Shown in pieces: positions 9,239 through 16,668 of a DNA stretch of 64,000 nt. Under the pieces are notes generated by a model. That model made no database searches. It was not told the DNA's origin and was given only the letters and a program-made list of their open reading frames with translations. Each line of letters starts with the position of its first letter. Position 1 is the stretch's first letter. A program made the position numbers and the translations under genes. The stretch is from Acinetobacter tandoii DSM 14970 = CIP 107469 (GTDB lineage Bacteria > Pseudomonadota > Gammaproteobacteria > Pseudomonadales > Moraxellaceae), in contig NZ_KE007371.1 in NCBI RefSeq assembly GCF_000400735.1, positions 332,702 through 396,701 on the forward strand, given 5' to 3'.

Positions 9239-9337
9239 GATGAGCTCCTTCTTATACTTATTGAAATTAGCTTAGCTCGATTTGTACTGCAAAACACTCG
9301 CTAAAATGTGTCAATTCAACAGTAGTTTGTAACTTAA

Positions 9338-9356
9338 AAATCAAAGGCTTTGATTT
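9338..9356. promoter_or_regulatory. Perfect 19-bp palindrome, candidate operator
   Basis: AAATCAAAG, one central G, CTTTGATTT lies midway between two divergent genes. It lacks a T tract and so does not look like a terminator; a dimeric regulator site is the simplest reading. Confidence 0.45.
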
Positions 9357-9458
9357 GGTTGTGTCGAGTCTGACCTTTCCTCTACAAACATTGGGAGATT
9401 TCAATTGATGCGATTTACCGTAGAATAAACCGGACTCTATTCTTCTACTTGAATAACA

Positions 9459-10208
9459 ATGAATATTCTCAAAATTTTAACACTTGGCTGTACCATGAGC
9501 CTCCTACTTTCATTTTCAAACACTCAAGCCGCTGAATTGGACTACACACAACAATTACAGCAAGGCTGTGGCAAACTAAAACAATATGCGCGTCTAGGTA
9601 AGCAATATTACGATCAAAAACAATATGCCAAAGCCCTAACCCAATTTGAAGATCAGGCAGCTTGGTCTCACTTTTGCCAGATCAATGCCGAAGAGAGTGG
9701 TGTTAATGTCACAGATCGAGATATCGAAATCGCCAACAATAATGTCGGGCTGACGTATGCCAAACTGGGCAAGCCCCTTTGGGCACGGGCATGGTTTCTA
9801 CGTAACCCCGATTCTAAAATGAGCCAGTTTAATTTGTCCCAATTGCCCAAAATGCAACAATCAACATCATTGGCAGGAACTTATGTGGCAAAAAATGGCT
9901 TTGGACAATGGGACACCATCACCGTAAAGAAACTAAAAAATGCTTATCAAATTGAATTTGAAGGCTATTACTTCGGTTTACGCGGTCTAATTTATGGACC
10001 AAACCTCGGCAGTTTTGATGTAGAAATGCCGCTACAACAGAAAAAAGTGGTTTATCGTTATGAGGACTGTCAAATTCAATTAAATTTTACCACTGATGCC
10101 AAACTGGGACAGAAAATTGTGGTAGAAGAACAACAAAATACATCGGGCTGTGGCTTTGGGCATAATGTTTCTGCCAGCGGCACGTATTTGAAGGTAGAAA
10201 CCAAGTAA
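9459..10208 (+). CDS. Secreted hypothetical protein with TPR-like region
   Basis: The 249-residue protein has a signal peptide (MNILKILTLGCTMSLLLSFSNTQA, cleavage before AEL). Residues 35-60 (ARLGKQYYDQKQYAKALTQFEDQAAW) look like one tetratricopeptide-type helix pair, and NNNVGLTYAKLGKPLWARAWF near residue 87 like another. The second half is beta-rich (GTYVAKNGFGQWDTITVKK... ending in SGTYLK) with two cysteines that could be disulfide-bonded in the periplasm. I do not recognise the family. It stands alone and is followed by a terminator. Confidence 0.72.
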   Translation: MNILKILTLGCTMSLLLSFSNTQAAELDYTQQLQQGCGKLKQYARLGKQYYDQKQYAKALTQFEDQAAWSHFCQINAEESGVNVTDRDIEIANNNVGLTYAKLGKPLWARAWFLRNPDSKMSQFNLSQLPKMQQSTSLAGTYVAKNGFGQWDTITVKKLKNAYQIEFEGYYFGLRGLIYGPNLGSFDVEMPLQQKKVVYRYEDCQIQLNFTTDAKLGQKIVVEEQQNTSGCGFGHNVSASGTYLKVETK

Positions 10209-10211
10209 GAA

Positions 10212-10231
10212 AAAGCCTCATCAGAGGCTTT
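10212..10231. terminator. Intrinsic terminator between convergent genes
   Basis: AAAGCCTC / GAGGCTTT hairpin with a 4-nt loop. On the minus strand it is followed by a T-rich tract (complement of GAAAAA) and would end the urt transcript; on the plus strand the T tract is short. Confidence 0.7.
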
Positions 10232-10236
10232 CCTGT

Positions 10237-10935
10237 TTAAATCGCCACTAAATCTTTAATGCCTTTGTCAGGCATTTCTACACCTCGTCCCTGTGCAATC
10301 ACTTGACCACGTGCCATCACGGTATAGGCATCTGCCAGTTCTTCAGCAAAGTCATAAAACTGTTCCACCAAGATGATGGCCATCTCTCCGCCATCCGCCA
10401 GCTTACGAATCACACGGCCAATATCTTTAATAATGGAGGGTTGAATACCCTCTGTCGGTTCATCCAAAATTAACACTTTGGGTTCAGAAGCCAGTGCACG
10501 GGCAATTGCCAATTGCTGCTGCTGTCCACCCGATAAATCCCCTCCACGGCGATGCTTCATTTCATGAAGTATAGGAAAAATTTCATACAGATATTCAGGC
10601 ACTTTTTTAGCTTTGGCACCAGAAAACTTCGCCATGCCAATTAAAATATTTTCTTCTACGGTTAAAGTTGAAAAAATATCCCGTCCTTGTGGGACATAAG
10701 CTAAACCCGCTCGTACTCGCTGTTCAGGACTCAGTTTCGAAATGTCTTTGCCATCCAATACAATCTGTCCCGACTTAATCGGCAAAATCCCCATCAGACA
10801 TTTCAGTAAGGTGGTTTTACCGACACCATTGCGTCCTAACACCACCGAACATTCTCCTATCGGCGCTTGGAACGACACATCACGTAAAATGTGGCTGCCC
10901 CCATAATATTGGTTTACTGCATTCACTTCTAACAT
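10237..10935 (-). CDS. urtE: Urea ABC transporter ATP-binding subunit UrtE
   Basis: The 232-residue ATPase begins MLEVNAVNQYYGGSHILRDVSF, has Walker A GRNGVGKTT, signature LSGGQQQQLA and Walker B LILDEPTEGIQPSI. The wording of the last motif and the length match the LivF-like UrtE subunit of urea importers. The ATG at 10935 is preferred over the upstream in-frame ATG at 10968 because the family starts here and the upstream codons overlap urtD. It is the last gene of urtABCDE and is followed by a terminator. Confidence 0.95.
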   Translation of the reverse strand: MLEVNAVNQYYGGSHILRDVSFQAPIGECSVVLGRNGVGKTTLLKCLMGILPIKSGQIVLDGKDISKLSPEQRVRAGLAYVPQGRDIFSTLTVEENILIGMAKFSGAKAKKVPEYLYEIFPILHEMKHRRGGDLSGGQQQQLAIARALASEPKVLILDEPTEGIQPSIIKDIGRVIRKLADGGEMAIILVEQFYDFAEELADAYTVMARGQVIAQGRGVEMPDKGIKDLVAI

Positions 10936-10945
10936 GTGCTGCTCC

Positions 10946-11764
10946 TTAACGTCCCAAATATTTTTCAATCACGTCTTCATTGGCTTGGACTTCTGCCAGC
11001 GTGCCCTCTGCCAGAATTGCACCCTGTGCCAGCACCGTGACTTTTTCACTGATGGTGTCGATAAAACTCATATCATGTTCAACCACCACCAAGGTGTGCT
11101 CTTTTTTTAGTTCCAGACACAGTTCCGCAGTTCGCTCTGTTTCCGCATCCGTCATACCTGCCACAGGTTCATCCAATAGAATCAGTTTTGGGCGTTGCAT
11201 CAGCAACATGCCAATTTCCAGCCATTGCTTTTGACCATGAGACAATAAACCCGCAGGTTTTTTAACCAATTCTTTTAAACGAATCTGTTCAAGGGTTTGA
11301 TCCAGTGCGATCTGCACCTCTGCATCCAATTTGCTGAAGAAGCTTTTTGTTACGCGCTTATCTTTGGGTGCGGCCAGCAGTAAGTTTTCCAATACCGTGA
11401 AATTTTCAAATACGGTGGGTTTCTGGAATTTACGCCCAATGCCTGACTCGGCAATTTGTTCGGTACTCATCTTGGCCAAATCATAGGTTTGTCCAAAAAA
11501 GGCTGAACCTTCCGTGGGGCGAGTTTTCCCTGTAATCACATCCATCAATGTGGTTTTACCTGCCCCATTCGGACCAATGATGCAGCGTAACTCACCTTGT
11601 TCGATATACAGCGACAAATCATTAAGGGCCCGAAAAGAATCAAACCAGACACTGACTTTTTCCAAATACAGGGCGATACCGTGGCTAAAATCGGCACCTT
11701 GTTCTTTTGGTCGCCCATAGCCCTCTGAAGCATGTCCACCATGCGGCTGAATGATTTCGCTCAT
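10946..11764 (-). CDS. urtD: Urea ABC transporter ATP-binding subunit UrtD
   Basis: The 272-residue LivG-like ATPase has Walker A GPNGAGKTT, the signature region LLSHGQKQWLEIGM (the SHGQ variant characteristic of UrtD), and Walker B LILLDEPVAGMT. An extension of about 30 residues precedes the domain. Its start (11764) overlaps the urtC stop by four bases, so the two are translationally coupled. It pairs with UrtE to power the UrtB/UrtC permease. Confidence 0.95.
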   Translation of the reverse strand: MSEIIQPHGGHASEGYGRPKEQGADFSHGIALYLEKVSVWFDSFRALNDLSLYIEQGELRCIIGPNGAGKTTLMDVITGKTRPTEGSAFFGQTYDLAKMSTEQIAESGIGRKFQKPTVFENFTVLENLLLAAPKDKRVTKSFFSKLDAEVQIALDQTLEQIRLKELVKKPAGLLSHGQKQWLEIGMLLMQRPKLILLDEPVAGMTDAETERTAELCLELKKEHTLVVVEHDMSFIDTISEKVTVLAQGAILAEGTLAEVQANEDVIEKYLGR

Positions 11765-12864
11765 GCATCATGCTCCTTTTTAAAACGGTCAAACAGACCA
11801 ATCACCCCTTTGGGCAGGAATAAAGTCACCACAATAAATAAACCACCCAAAATTAGTAGCCACGCTTCTGGATAAGCCACAGTGAAATAAGTTTTCACCG
11901 CATTAATCAAACCTGCTCCCAGAATTGGACCGATTAAAGTGCCACGTCCACCCGCTGCCACCCAGACCGCCATTTCAATGGAGTTCACAGGGTTCATTTC
12001 ACTTGGATTAATAATGCCTGCTTGCGGGACATAAAGGGCCCCCGCGATACCCGCAATGACCGCAGACAAGACCCATGCCGAGAGCTTGTACCAGAGAGTA
12101 CGGTAGCCCAAATATTGCAAGCGGTTCTCGCTGTCACGGATCGCCCCGAGCACCCGACCATAAGGTTGATTCATTAAGTAACGTAGACCTAAATAACACA
12201 GCAGCAACACCAATGCCGTTAAAAAGCACAGGGTGGCTCGCATGGATGCCGAGGTAATGTCCATGCCCAAAATGGTTTTAAAGCCTGTAAAACCATTGTT
12301 GCCACCGAAGCCTGTTTCATTGCGGAAAAACAGTAATGCTGCAGCAAAAGTCATAGCTTGGGTGATGATGGAGAAATACACGCCTTTAATTTTGGAACGA
12401 AAAGCGAAGAAGCCAAAAATGAACGCGATTAAACCTGGAACCAACACCACCAAAATCAAAGCCCACAGAAAATGTTCCGTGCCGACCCAATACCACGGCA
12501 ATTCAGTCCAGCTAAGAAAACGCATGAAATCGGGCAGTTCTGACCCCGCCGATTCACGCATCAAATACATACCAAACGCATAACCGCCAAGGGCAAAATA
12601 TAGTCCATGCCCCAAGCTTAAAATGCCTGCATAGCCCCAGACCAAATCTAAAGCCAATGCCACGAGTGCAAGACACATGATTTTGCCAATCAAGGTGACC
12701 CAATAAGCGGAAAGATAGAATGCCGATTCGGCGGGTAATAGATGTAACCACGGCACAATTAGCATCACTGCAAAACACATTGCAATACTCAAAGTGCCAT
12801 AGGACTTTGTTGTGATGTTCGAGGTACGCTCTGACTTTTCCGCAAATAAAGTTGTAATTTTCAT
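11761..12864 (-). CDS. urtC: Urea ABC transporter permease UrtC
   Basis: The 367-residue LivM-like permease has about ten membrane helices; characteristic are the LGHGLYFALGGYAFGMYLMRES segment, GVYFSIITQAMTFA and GRGTLIGPILGAG. The open frame runs upstream to 13035 but that part is a Cys-rich shadow of urtB; the ATG at 12864, five bases after the urtB stop, is the true start. UrtC forms the inner-membrane urea channel together with UrtB. Confidence 0.95.
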   Translation of the reverse strand: MKITTLFAEKSERTSNITTKSYGTLSIAMCFAVMLIVPWLHLLPAESAFYLSAYWVTLIGKIMCLALVALALDLVWGYAGILSLGHGLYFALGGYAFGMYLMRESAGSELPDFMRFLSWTELPWYWVGTEHFLWALILVVLVPGLIAFIFGFFAFRSKIKGVYFSIITQAMTFAAALLFFRNETGFGGNNGFTGFKTILGMDITSASMRATLCFLTALVLLLCYLGLRYLMNQPYGRVLGAIRDSENRLQYLGYRTLWYKLSAWVLSAVIAGIAGALYVPQAGIINPSEMNPVNSIEMAVWVAAGGRGTLIGPILGAGLINAVKTYFTVAYPEAWLLILGGLFIVVTLFLPKGVIGLFDRFKKEHDA

Positions 12865-12869
12865 CTGGT

Positions 12870-14495
12870 TTACTCCACAAAACGCCCTTTCAGAGCAAAC
12901 AAGCCTTGTGGACGTTTCTGAATAAACAGAATCACAAGCACCAATAGAAGAATTTTGGCCAGTACTGCACCTAAACCAATTTCTAGGACCGTACCACTGA
13001 TCCCTAGACCCAAGGCAGCCAGTACAGCACCCCACACTTGTCCAACACCGCCAACCACAACCACCAAGAAGGCATCAATAATATAATTTTGCCCCAAATC
13101 TGGACCGACATTGCCCACTTGTGCCAAAGCACAGCCGGCCAAACCAGCTAAACCAGAACCTAAACCAAAGGCCAACATATCAATGCGTGCCGAACGAATG
13201 CCCACCGCACGCGCCATCTGGCGGTTTTGCGTCACAGCACGAACAAATAAACCAAAGCGGGTTTTATTCAAGAGATAGACCAACAGCAAGAGCACTGCGA
13301 CGGTAAAGACAATGATGGCAATGCGGTTATATGGCAGCATTAAACTTGGCGTTAAGGAAATACCACCTGAAAGCCATGCAATATTGGAAACTTCGACATT
13401 TTGTGCCCCAAAAATCATCCGCACCAGTTGCATTAAAATCAGGCTGACCCCAAAGGTCGCCAGCAAAGTTTCCAGTTGTCTGCCATATAAGGGACGAATC
13501 ACGGTGCGCTCAATCAACATACCAATCAAGGCACTCACCAAAAAGGCAGCGGGAATCGCGACCAGTAAGTACCAATCCACATATTGACCTAAATGGGTTT
13601 TAAAGAGGCTTTGCACCACATAAGTGGTATAGGCACCAATCATGATCAACTCGCCATGCGCCATGTTGATCACGCCCAACAGACCATAAGTAATGGCTAG
13701 ACCCAACGCCGCCAATAGCAAAATACTGGCGGTACTGAAGCCTGAAAAGACGTGCCCCGCCCACTCACTGGCTTGTAATCGAGTTTTAATACTGCTCTTT
13801 GCAGCCTGCAAAGCTGCTTCAAGTTCAGGATTTAAGTTTGCTTGACTGAGTTCTTGTTCAATCATGGCTAAGACATCGGGACGATCCGATGCAGATAAAG
13901 TCTGCACAGCCTGTAGCTTGACCAAAGCATCAGGGCTGCTGAAATCCATACGCGCTTTCAACTGTTGCAAACGTGCTTTGACTTTATTGTTTTGTTCTTG
14001 CAGATAGAGTTGACGAATCCAGACTGGATCAAGTTCGTCTAAATTATTTTCTAAAATATCAATGGCGTCTAAACGTTGCGTCGTTTCATCCGACTTCAAT
14101 TTCATTTTGGCTTGCCCAAAACTGAGTGCTTTACGTAACGTATTCACCAAAGTGACTTGAGACAAATCGGCAGGCCACGTACTCAGCTCTTGCATGGCAG
14201 GATATTGATACAACTTCTCATCATTTTTTAAGAGATAGGTTTGACCTGCACTATCTCGATACAGTTCATTTTGATCAATATACGCCACCAACTGATCGAG
14301 GCTTTCAATACTGGCAGGCCATTGGTTTAACATGGCACGACGTTGAGCAAAATCAGCTTTAACAAAACGCTGAATCGGATCAGCCTGCTGAACTTGCAGT
14401 TGTGCATCCTGTACAGAAGTTTCGGCCCAAACAGGATGGAAGAATACTTGTAGGCATGCGCAAAATAGCGCCAGAAAATAGCTCTTAATCGACAT
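12870..14495 (-). CDS. urtB: Urea ABC transporter permease UrtB
   Basis: The 541-residue protein has a signal-like N-terminus, a periplasmic region of about 240 residues (helical, with repeated LDQLV and VKLQAVQ units) and then a LivH-like permease core from about residue 260 (LAITYGLLGVINMAHGELIMIGAY). The N-terminal extension is normal for UrtB and absent from amino-acid LivH. ATG 14495 is chosen over one 18 bases upstream. It lies 89 bases after urtA; that gap contains a hairpin. Confidence 0.95.
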   Translation of the reverse strand: MSIKSYFLALFCACLQVFFHPVWAETSVQDAQLQVQQADPIQRFVKADFAQRRAMLNQWPASIESLDQLVAYIDQNELYRDSAGQTYLLKNDEKLYQYPAMQELSTWPADLSQVTLVNTLRKALSFGQAKMKLKSDETTQRLDAIDILENNLDELDPVWIRQLYLQEQNNKVKARLQQLKARMDFSSPDALVKLQAVQTLSASDRPDVLAMIEQELSQANLNPELEAALQAAKSSIKTRLQASEWAGHVFSGFSTASILLLAALGLAITYGLLGVINMAHGELIMIGAYTTYVVQSLFKTHLGQYVDWYLLVAIPAAFLVSALIGMLIERTVIRPLYGRQLETLLATFGVSLILMQLVRMIFGAQNVEVSNIAWLSGGISLTPSLMLPYNRIAIIVFTVAVLLLLVYLLNKTRFGLFVRAVTQNRQMARAVGIRSARIDMLAFGLGSGLAGLAGCALAQVGNVGPDLGQNYIIDAFLVVVVGGVGQVWGAVLAALGLGISGTVLEIGLGAVLAKILLLVLVILFIQKRPQGLFALKGRFVE

Positions 14496-14553
14496 GAAAA
14501 AACTCCCCCTCACAAGGCCAATGGTCGGTTATCGGGATAAATAAAACGAAAAG

Positions 14554-14575
14554 ACCTGCTGCCATCACAGCAGGT
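14554..14575 (-). terminator. Intraoperonic hairpin between urtA and urtB
   Basis: On the minus strand ACCTGCTG, 6-nt loop, CAGCAGGT is followed by a T-rich run (CTTTTCGTTTTATTT). This is a leaky terminator or RNA-end stabiliser after the binding-protein gene, which would raise UrtA over the permease and ATPases. Confidence 0.7.
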
Positions 14576-14584
14576 TGAGGGGAA

Positions 14585-15868
14585 TTATTTTGGAATGTAC
14601 GGGCTCCAAGGCTCCGCTTTAATGGTACTGGCCGTTTTATACACCACATCAAACTGCCCATCGCCACGAATCTCACCAATCATCACAGGCTTATGTAAAT
14701 GATGATTGCTTTCATCCATTTTTAGGGTGTAGCCCGATGGTGCAGCAAAGGTTTGACCTGCCATGGCATCCCGAACTTTATCAACGTCGGTTGTGCCAGC
14801 TTTTTCTACCGCCTGCTTCCACATATTGATGCCGACATAGGTTGCTTCCATTGGGTCATTGGTCACCAATTTATCTGCATTTGGCAACTTGTATTCCACC
14901 GCATACTGCTTCATCTTGTTCACGAATTCAGTATTTTTCGGATTTTTCACCGACATGAAGTAGTTCCATGCCGCCAAATGTCCCACCAATGGTTTGGTGT
15001 CGATACCGCGTAGTTCTTCTTCACCCACCGAGAACGCCATGACTGGAATATCCGAGGCTTTAATGCCCTGATTACCCAGTTCACGATAGAACGGTACATT
15101 TGAGTCGCCATTAATAGTGGAAATGACCGCGGTTTTCTTGCCCGCGGCAAATTTCTTGATATTGCCTACAATGGTTTGATAGTTGCTATGACCAAATGGC
15201 GTGTACTCTTCCATGATGTCGGCATCGGCAATCCCTTTCGACTTTAAGAAAGCTCGTAAAATTTTGTTGGTGGTACGTGGGTAAACATAATCGGTGCCTA
15301 ACAATACAAAGCGCTCCGCTTTGCCCCCCTCCTCGCTCATCAAGTATTCCACGGCTGGAATCGCTTGCTGATTCGGCGCTGCGCCTGTATAGAAAATATT
15401 TTTTGACTGCTCTTGTCCTTCATACTGTACGGGGTAGAACAACAGACCATTTAGCTCTTCAACCACAGGCAAGACGGATTTACGCGATACCGATGTCCAA
15501 CAGCCAAAAATCACCGCCACTTTATCTTGAGTTATCAACTGACGGGCTTTCTCTGCAAACAGTGGCCAGTCTGAAGCAGGGTCAACCACCACAGGTTCTA
15601 ATTTTTTACCCAATACCCCGCCATTGGCATTAATTTCGTTAATCGCCATCAATGCCGTATCTTTCAGCGAAGTCTCGGAAATGGCCATAGTGCCTGACAA
15701 AGAATGTAAAATTCCCACTTTAATGGTATCGCCACTGGCTGCGGGTGCTTTGGCTTCAGATGCGGCTGTTTCTATTTTTTCTGCGGGTTTTGAACAACCT
15801 GTTAATGCCATACTCCCTGCTATCGCCGCCGCCAGAAGGGTTTGAGTCAATAATTTTTGTTGGAACAT
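14585..15868 (-). CDS. urtA: Urea ABC transporter substrate-binding protein UrtA
   Basis: The 427-residue protein has a lipoprotein signal (lipobox LTGC) and a Leu/Ile/Val-type periplasmic binding fold: IKVGILHSLSGTMAISETSLKD, VAVIFGCWTSVSRKSVLPVVEE and NGLLFYPVQYEGQEQSKNIFYTGAAPNQQ. These are specific to urea/short-amide-binding UrtA rather than to LivJ. It is first in urtABCDE, so it should be the most abundant subunit. Neither urease nor urea carboxylase genes lie nearby. ATG 15868 is chosen over one 18 bases further upstream. Confidence 0.96.
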   Translation of the reverse strand: MFQQKLLTQTLLAAAIAGSMALTGCSKPAEKIETAASEAKAPAASGDTIKVGILHSLSGTMAISETSLKDTALMAINEINANGGVLGKKLEPVVVDPASDWPLFAEKARQLITQDKVAVIFGCWTSVSRKSVLPVVEELNGLLFYPVQYEGQEQSKNIFYTGAAPNQQAIPAVEYLMSEEGGKAERFVLLGTDYVYPRTTNKILRAFLKSKGIADADIMEEYTPFGHSNYQTIVGNIKKFAAGKKTAVISTINGDSNVPFYRELGNQGIKASDIPVMAFSVGEEELRGIDTKPLVGHLAAWNYFMSVKNPKNTEFVNKMKQYAVEYKLPNADKLVTNDPMEATYVGINMWKQAVEKAGTTDVDKVRDAMAGQTFAAPSGYTLKMDESNHHLHKPVMIGEIRGDGQFDVVYKTASTIKAEPWSPYIPK

Positions 15869-15918
15869 CTTCAGTTCTCCAAGCATTTTATGTTTTTTGG
15901 TTATGTCTGCCCTGAGTA

Positions 15919-15940
15919 TTCAATTTCCATGCCAATTGAA
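15919..15940 (-). promoter_or_regulatory. Dyad and weak sigma-54-like element upstream of urtA
   Basis: TTCAATT, 8-nt spacer, AATTGAA forms a perfect 7-bp dyad. Read on the minus strand the same DNA gives TGGCATGGAAATTGAA, which matches the sigma-54 form TGGCAC-N5-TTGCA except at two positions, including the important GC of the -12 element. It ends about 50 bases before the urtA start, a fitting place for a promoter. Nitrogen control of urt is usual in other bacteria. Confidence 0.35.
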
Positions 15941-15994
15941 TAAGGTATTGTTTTTATTATTTTATTTTTAAAAATTTAATTTATTTTGCTGATC

Positions 15995-16016
15995 TTGTAT
16001 ACATCATTGCATACAA
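15995..16016. promoter_or_regulatory. Inverted repeat, candidate GntR-type operator upstream of urtA
   Basis: TTGTATAC, 6-nt spacer, GCATACAA: 7 of 8 arm positions pair. TTGTATAC-like arms are common in operators of GntR/FadR-type regulators. It lies about 130 bases upstream of urtA and just behind the dyad at 15919. Confidence 0.4.
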
Positions 16017-16110
16017 AAAATGCTTGCCGACCTAAAATGATGCAAATGTGTTCATCTTTCCATCATAGGATTTATTGATAAAGAAATGCTTTTGATTTTT
16101 AAAAATAGCT

Positions 16111-16668
16111 TTACTCTTCTTGCCAATATTGCGCTAAAGCTTCCAAGATGTCTGGATAGTGATAAACCTCATCTGGTTCATCCAGTAAGAACAAAAGATA
16201 AGATCTGACAGCAGAGCGCTGCTCAGCATTGAATAAGCTAAATTTTCTGTCCGTATGAGGATCTAGTTGTGTTAGCGTAAAAATTAAGTCAAATCGATAC
16301 TCATCATTTAAACTTGCCAATAAAAAGGCAGGCAAATGAAACAACATACCCTGAGCATCAAAAAAAGATAGGCTACTGTTACAGCGATTCAAATCATCAA
16401 TCGAAATATTTTTCCAATTTAATTTTTCATCTTTAGCACGATAAGCCAAGCACTGTGCTTGGCTGGCATAATCATCTATCCCATGTGCCTGATATAAGCC
16501 AACACCCTCTTGTAAGGTGACTCCAGCAAAAGCACTACAAATCTTTTGTTTCACTTGCTCTAACTCTTGCCAACGTGGCAAGAGTTCTTCAGCCTCTACA
16601 ATTGTGATCAGATCATAGCCATTTTTACGCATTTCCTGAATATCATCAGGTGAAGGATACTTTCTCAT
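16111..16668 (-). CDS. DUF6714-like hypothetical protein
   Basis: The 185-residue soluble protein contains IDDLNRCNSSLSFFDAQGMLFHLPAFLLASL near its middle and NAEQRSAVRSYLLFLL near the end, the pattern I associate with DUF6714 (function unknown). The ATG at 16668 overlaps the parE stop codon by one base (TGATG), so translation is coupled to parE. A start further upstream inside parE (16710) is not credible. No enzymatic motif is visible. Confidence 0.72.
   Translation of the reverse strand: MRKYPSPDDIQEMRKNGYDLITIVEAEELLPRWQELEQVKQKICSAFAGVTLQEGVGLYQAHGIDDYASQAQCLAYRAKDEKLNWKNISIDDLNRCNSSLSFFDAQGMLFHLPAFLLASLNDEYRFDLIFTLTQLDPHTDRKFSLFNAEQRSAVRSYLLFLLDEPDEVYHYPDILEALAQYWQEE

Noticed and set aside
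12865..13035. 57-residue N-terminal extension of urtC
   Set aside because: It lies within urtB in another frame, is Cys- and Ser-rich and unlike any UrtC; the ATG at 12864 fits the family and the operon spacing.
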